Source: Leptolyngbya sp. Cla-17
GTDB lineage: Bacteria; Cyanobacteriota; Cyanobacteriia; Leptolyngbyales; Leptolyngbyaceae
Length of the DNA stretch: 64,000 bases
NCBI RefSeq assembly: GCF_016807185.1
Contig: NZ_JAEVYN010000002.1
Span: 1,544,528-1,608,527, forward strand
Direction of reading: 5' to 3'
In this document: positions 60,410-64,000 of the stretch, in pieces
Layout: each line of letters opens with the position of its first letter
Position numbering within the stretch: position 1 is the stretch's first letter
Notes under the pieces: generated by a model
The model's database searches: none
Seen by the model: only the letters and a program-made list of their open reading frames with translations
Told to the model about the DNA's origin: nothing
Made by a program: the position numbers and the translations under genes

Positions 60410-61054
60410 GTAAGAAATGCAAAGTGCAAAGTACGGAGTACAAAAATCGCTTTTCGCTCAAATGCAGTGTTCTTAAACTCAACTTAAAACTTTTTACTAA
60501 CTCTCGATCTGTTTCAATATTAGTGTTTGTGTTGTTATGCATAGATGAGTTAACTTCAGTTAAAACAGCTAGCCTTTTATGCTGTTGATGCTATTCTTTG
60601 AATAGGCACAGAGAGTAACTACAAACACTCTTTAACCCATCGGCTTTTGAGCCTGTGCCTCCTCTCTAAAAGCCACTGCGCCCCTAGTGAGATAGACAGG
60701 TTGTTCATTGTTTTTCTCATATTGCTCCACTTTTCGTGATCTAAGAGTCACGTCTTTTATCCGATTTATATCGGACTGTTCTTACTGGAATTTCACAACT
60801 GATTGCATTTCACCTATCAGTTTTTCCAAAAAGGAGGGACGAAATAAGATATTTCTCGCTGGTTTGGCGTAGGATTTTTGTAAACCCTTAGTTGCTAAAT
60901 TTATTTTGATATTTCCTGATAGCCTGACAGCCTTTCTGTCGGGCTTGACCAGTTTAAAGGGGAAAGTAGTTTTTGCGACTTGATTATATGGTTTTGTTTC
61001 CTTAGTTTCGATTTGTTCAAATCAGTTTTTATACTAAAAGTGTGGCATTTTAGG
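60410..61054. other. Long intergenic region after rph, no gene recognised
   Basis: A 645-bp spacer, AT-rich in the second half. GCCTGACAGCCTTTCTGTCGGG near 60924-60946 can form a small imperfect hairpin. A possible earlier start of the following gene (in-frame from 60980) reads IIWFCFLSFDLFKSVFILK, which is hydrophobic but unlike a family N terminus. No RNA gene was identified. Confidence 0.4.
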
Positions 61055-61576
61055 ATGTTTATGAATACGCTTTCTTATCCTTCTTCGCAGCGATCGCCAT
61101 GGAAGGTTGCACTCTTTTTAACCTTAGCGTTTTGGCTGAGTATTAGTCTCATGCTGGATGGCATTGTTATGCCCAGTCTCTACGTTTCTGGCATGATGAC
61201 TAGCCCTGATTTTGCAACAGCAGGTTACTCCTTATTCTGGATTTTTAATCGCGTTGAATTGCTGTGCGCTGCTGTTATTTTTACCAGCGTTTTAATGTCT
61301 CGATATGTTTGTCATCCATTCTATCGTCCTGGGTTTTTAAGCATTATCCTTTCAGTCGTATTACTCACTATTTCGTTGATTGATACCTATGGTCTAACCC
61401 CTCAAATGGGTGCTTTAGGAATTAGTCTTAACTGGTTAAATCCTTCCACTGAAATATCTGTGGAAATGAATCAGCTTCATGCAGGATACTGGCTACTAGA
61501 AATGCTGAAAATTGCGGCGAGTGCTGCGCTGCTTTGGACATACATTCGCTGGTCGGTGATAGTTACCCAAGATTAA
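61055..61576 (+). CDS. Four-helix membrane protein, DUF4149-like
   Basis: Protein of 173 residues from the ATG at 61055 (a second ATG at 61061 is possible). Four hydrophobic segments are visible. The motif DGIVMPSLYVSGMMTSPDF, followed by AGYSLFWIFNRVELLCAAV, resembles the DUF4149 family of membrane proteins. Function unknown. It is 12 bp upstream of the aldehyde-dehydrogenase-like gene on the same strand, so they are probably co-transcribed. Confidence 0.72.
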   Translation: MFMNTLSYPSSQRSPWKVALFLTLAFWLSISLMLDGIVMPSLYVSGMMTSPDFATAGYSLFWIFNRVELLCAAVIFTSVLMSRYVCHPFYRPGFLSIILSVVLLTISLIDTYGLTPQMGALGISLNWLNPSTEISVEMNQLHAGYWLLEMLKIAASAALLWTYIRWSVIVTQD

Positions 61577-61588
61577 CGGTTTGATGCT

Positions 61589-63289
61589 TTGAGTGATCGC
61601 CCTTCACATTCTTCTCCTACTCCAACGCCTTTTATCCAGGTAAATCAGGCGATCGCTACCCTTGTTAGCCACAAACAGGCTTGGGTGCAAACATCGATTT
61701 CAGACCGCATCGCCTACCTACGTCAATGTGTAGATAGGGTGATGACGGTGGCGGAGCCTTGGGCGATCGCAGCAAATATTGCTAAAGGTATCGATCCACA
61801 GTCAGCGTTGGCAGGGGAAGACTGGCTCACGGGACCCGTGGCAATTTTACTGACCTTGCAAGGGCTAATTAAAACTTTAGAAGCCAACGGACAACTAAAG
61901 CCACCTGAGATCGCCCGTCGTGCTGATGGGCAGTGGGTGGCTCAGGTGTTTCCCGATAATTTGCTAGATCAATTAATGTGGTTGGGTTTTCAGGGAGAAG
62001 TGTGGATAGAACCGGATCAGCCTGCCACGCAAGGACAAATTTATCGGAAAATCGCGCAGTCCAATCTCCAGCATGGTGCAGTATCGCTTGTGCTGGGCGC
62101 AGGAAATGTTTCAGCGATCTCCGCATTAGATAGCCTACATAAACTGTTTGCCGAGAATCAAGTAGTCTTACTAAAAATGAACCCAGTCAACGCTTACGGG
62201 GGTGAATTTTTAGAAAAAGCCTTGCATCCATTGATTCAAGCGGGCTTTCTGGCAGTAGTGTATGGCGATGCGGAATTAGGAGGCTACCTGTGCCAACATG
62301 CGCAGATTGAAGCGATTCACATCACTGGATCGCACCATACCCACGACGCGATCGTCTGGGGCAGCACCCCAGAGGAACAACAGCAACGCAGGGCGGCTCA
62401 AAATCCCATCCTCACTAAACCCATCACCTCCGAGTTGGGATGCGTCACTCCTATTTTGATCGTCCCCGGAATCTGGTCTGTGGGGGATATTGCCTTTCAA
62501 GCTCGCCAGGTTGCTAGCATGGTTACCCACAATGCCAGCTTTAACTGTGTCGCGGCAAAAGTCGTGATTACTGCTAGTGGTTGGCCGCAACGAGACGAGT
62601 TTTTGCACTACTTGCACCAGGCTCTCGCCGCCATTCCACCGCGCAAAGCCTATTATCCCGGTGCCCACGATCGCTATCAGGCATTTTTGGCGCACTATCC
62701 CCAAGCGACCGCTTTGGGAACCTGCATCGAAGACAGCATTCCCTGGACAGTGATTCCCGCTGTACCGCCTCACGCGGATGAATATGCTTTGAGAACAGAA
62801 GCCTTTTGCGGTGTGCTGGCAGAAGTCACCTTGGAAGCCACCGATGCCAAGGATTTTCTGGCAAAAGCCATCCCCTTTGTAAATGAATCAGTCTGGGGTA
62901 ATTTATCCTGTGTGCTGCTAGTTGATTCGAATACACAACGACGCTACAAACCGGAGCTATATAAAGCGATCGCCCAGTTAAAGTATGGTGCGATCGGCAT
63001 TAATGTTTGGACAGGGATGATGTTCATGTTGGCAGGTGCAACTTGGGGCGCATTTCCCGGCAATTCTCTAGATGATGTTCGCTCTGGACGCGGCATCGTT
63101 CATAATGCCTACCTGTTTGATCATCCCCAAAAAACCGTACTGCGCGCTCCCTTTCGGATTTTCCCTACCCCTACTTGGTTCGCCGACCACAAAAATCTAC
63201 GCCAAGTTGCTAAGCACTATGCCAATTTAATCGCCAATCCTAGCTTAGGCAAATTTCTTCGCGTGATACTGGCAGCACTGAAAGGCTAA
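61589..63289 (+). CDS. Aldehyde-dehydrogenase-superfamily protein, unusual subfamily
   Basis: Protein of 566 residues, longer than classical enzymes (about 480). The start is probably the TTG at 61589; no better ATG lies nearby. Residues about 160-400 carry the ALDH core: VSLVLGAGNVSAISALDSLH, LLKMNPVNAY, HITGSHHTHD, ITSELGCVTPILIVPG with a Glu at the catalytic base position, and THNASFNCVAAKVVITASG with the candidate catalytic Cys. The C-terminal half has GAIGINVWTGMMFMLAGATW. The N-terminal ~150 residues lack similarity I can name. Substrate unknown. Confidence 0.78.
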   Translation: MSDRPSHSSPTPTPFIQVNQAIATLVSHKQAWVQTSISDRIAYLRQCVDRVMTVAEPWAIAANIAKGIDPQSALAGEDWLTGPVAILLTLQGLIKTLEANGQLKPPEIARRADGQWVAQVFPDNLLDQLMWLGFQGEVWIEPDQPATQGQIYRKIAQSNLQHGAVSLVLGAGNVSAISALDSLHKLFAENQVVLLKMNPVNAYGGEFLEKALHPLIQAGFLAVVYGDAELGGYLCQHAQIEAIHITGSHHTHDAIVWGSTPEEQQQRRAAQNPILTKPITSELGCVTPILIVPGIWSVGDIAFQARQVASMVTHNASFNCVAAKVVITASGWPQRDEFLHYLHQALAAIPPRKAYYPGAHDRYQAFLAHYPQATALGTCIEDSIPWTVIPAVPPHADEYALRTEAFCGVLAEVTLEATDAKDFLAKAIPFVNESVWGNLSCVLLVDSNTQRRYKPELYKAIAQLKYGAIGINVWTGMMFMLAGATWGAFPGNSLDDVRSGRGIVHNAYLFDHPQKTVLRAPFRIFPTPTWFADHKNLRQVAKHYANLIANPSLGKFLRVILAALKG

Positions 63290-63296
63290 GTGCTGC

Positions 63297-63597
63297 GATC
63301 TGCGTCAACTGGCACATTGTCATCGCGCAGTAGACCAACAAGATAGTGTGATTCATTTAGCAGCCCACACCGGTGGCATTAGGCTGAATCGAAAGAAACC
63401 AGCCGAACTCTATACTGGTTTGTGAACTGATGGAGTTTCGCGGCCCAATGGCTTGGGAAATGGAGCAACCCAATGGACAGCCCCGACGCTGCTTGAACAT
63501 TAATTGCGCCAAAACTGCTTTCAATTTAATTGCCGAAACCAATCTTCGCTATGGCTTGAAAGCGACAATTGACTGGTATCGGCAAAATGCAAGCTAA
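63297..63597 (+). pseudogene. Wreck of a GDP-L-fucose-synthase-like NAD-dependent epimerase
   Basis: Two fragments lie in different frames. The first (63297-63425) reads DLRQLAHCHRAVDQQDSVIH followed by LAAHTGGIRLNRKKPAELYT, which matches about residues 55-100 of the family. The second (63430-63597) reads EQPNGQPRRCLNIN, then TNLRYGLKATIDWYRQNAS, the C-terminal 55 residues. About 150 residues including the YxxxK active site are missing, and no start is present. This is a decayed gene with a large internal deletion. Its neighbour is a sugar nucleotidyltransferase, so a former GDP-sugar cluster is likely. Confidence 0.82.
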
Positions 63598-63640
63598 GCA
63601 GTGTGAAATGAAAACTTAAGATGCAACAAACCGGGAATAG

Positions 63641-64000
63641 TTAAACGCCAATAATTCTGCCATCAGTTTTTAGCAGTTCAGCGATCGCCTGCCCTTCTAT
63701 AGGCGGATGAGATGGCGGTTCTTGACGGCGATCGGTGATCAGCCAGTCTAAAGATGCCGCCTGTAGATCAATCGTGGCTCCTGTCTTATCTACACAATAG
63801 CGACCATAGACTAACTTATTCTCCAGCCGCACACCCGATCCCAAACGAGAATAGTCAAAAATTACGCTATTCTCCACAATTGCTCCATTGCAAATCCAGC
63901 AGTTTGGACCAATCATTGTTGGACCAATAATCGTTGCACCGTCTTCAATATGGGTCATGCCACCAATGTAAACCGGACCTTGAATGTTGACTTTATCTAA
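63641..64000 (-). CDS. Sugar-phosphate nucleotidyltransferase (GDP-mannose pyrophosphorylase-like), C-terminal part
   Basis: C-terminal 119 residues of a larger enzyme whose frame is open to the right edge of the window. It shows left-handed beta-helix repeats: VNIQGPVYIGGMTHIEDGAT, IIGPTMIGPNCWICNGAIVE, NSVIFDYSRLGSGVRLENKL. It ends with about 40 polar residues (DWLITDRRQEPPSHPPIEGQ). This pattern fits cyanobacterial mannose-1-phosphate guanylyltransferase-type proteins, which supply GDP-mannose for polysaccharides. The catalytic Rossmann domain lies outside the window, so the nucleotide specificity is not confirmed. Confidence 0.82.
   Translation of the reverse strand, partial: LDKVNIQGPVYIGGMTHIEDGATIIGPTMIGPNCWICNGAIVENSVIFDYSRLGSGVRLENKLVYGRYCVDKTGATIDLQAASLDWLITDRRQEPPSHPPIEGQAIAELLKTDGRIIGV

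Noticed and set aside
1..64000. GCGATCGC sites as regulatory operators
   Set aside because: The octamer occurs both inside and between genes throughout the window, as expected for the cyanobacterial HIP1 repeat.
1..64000. tRNA genes, rRNA genes or CRISPR arrays
   Set aside because: Reading both strands I found no cloverleaf with a T-loop consensus, no rRNA sequence and no regularly spaced repeat array. A tRNAscan or Infernal run would be decisive.

Overview
The window is cyanobacterial chromosome. It encodes chlB (light-independent chlorophyll synthesis), psaL (photosystem I), ndhF-ndhD (NDH-1 complex), a plant/cyanobacterial-type ispH, a Cph2-like tandem-GAF phytochrome, a PedR-like redox regulator and several small families confined to cyanobacteria. 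The octamer GCGATCGC (HIP1) recurs throughout. No rRNA, tRNA or CRISPR array was found. The genus cannot be fixed from this sequence alone.

Layout. 1-9.5 kb: end of an outer-membrane iron-uptake porin, a NanE-GNAT fusion, a devC-devA exporter pair without devB, two small cyanobacterial proteins, a YqgF-like nuclease, ispH and a polytopic glycosyltransferase. 9.9-19.1 kb: a PIN-domain protein with a 48-bp coding tandem repeat, an orphan Tat/lipoprotein solute-binding protein, DUF445, menG, an MBL-fold protein, thiD and a HerA-like ATPase. 19.25-23.16 kb: a stack of nested insertion sequences. An outer IS5-type element is split by an IS1-type element (8-bp target duplication GATTAATC); the IS1 element is split by a second IS5-type element; and an IS630 element sits in the upstream end of the outer one. 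23.5-28.3 kb: chlB, an APC permease and a frameshifted IS630 element. 28.3-31.8 kb (minus strand): the translation operon secE-nusG-rplK-rplA-rplJ-rplL, with an attenuator-like hairpin before rplJ and a strong terminator after rplL.

32.8-41.6 kb: a GAF-GAF-GGDEF-EAL phytochrome, a CDP-alcohol phosphatidyltransferase-like protein, an NnrU/Z-ISO-like protein, a thioredoxin, and a SNF2 helicase plus SWIM zinc-finger pair. 42-51.9 kb: ndhF-ndhD, a vWA-like protein that has lost its metal site, HU, psaL, hisS, PedR-like regulator and small conserved proteins. 52-64 kb: a DinG-like protein without a recognisable Walker A motif, a pentapeptide-repeat protein, a holin-like membrane protein, a SIMPL protein, pgk, a universal stress protein, rph, a membrane protein next to an aldehyde-dehydrogenase-like protein, the wreck of a GDP-L-fucose-synthase-like gene, and the end of a sugar-phosphate nucleotidyltransferase that runs off the window.

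Most of the window is ordinary housekeeping and photosynthesis sequence. The most unusual items are the nested IS stack, the NanE-GNAT fusion, and three proteins that keep a fold but lack its usual catalytic or metal-binding residues (DinG-like, vWA-like, MBL-like). No complete new multi-gene system is evident. Family names were assigned from remembered motifs and not by database search.
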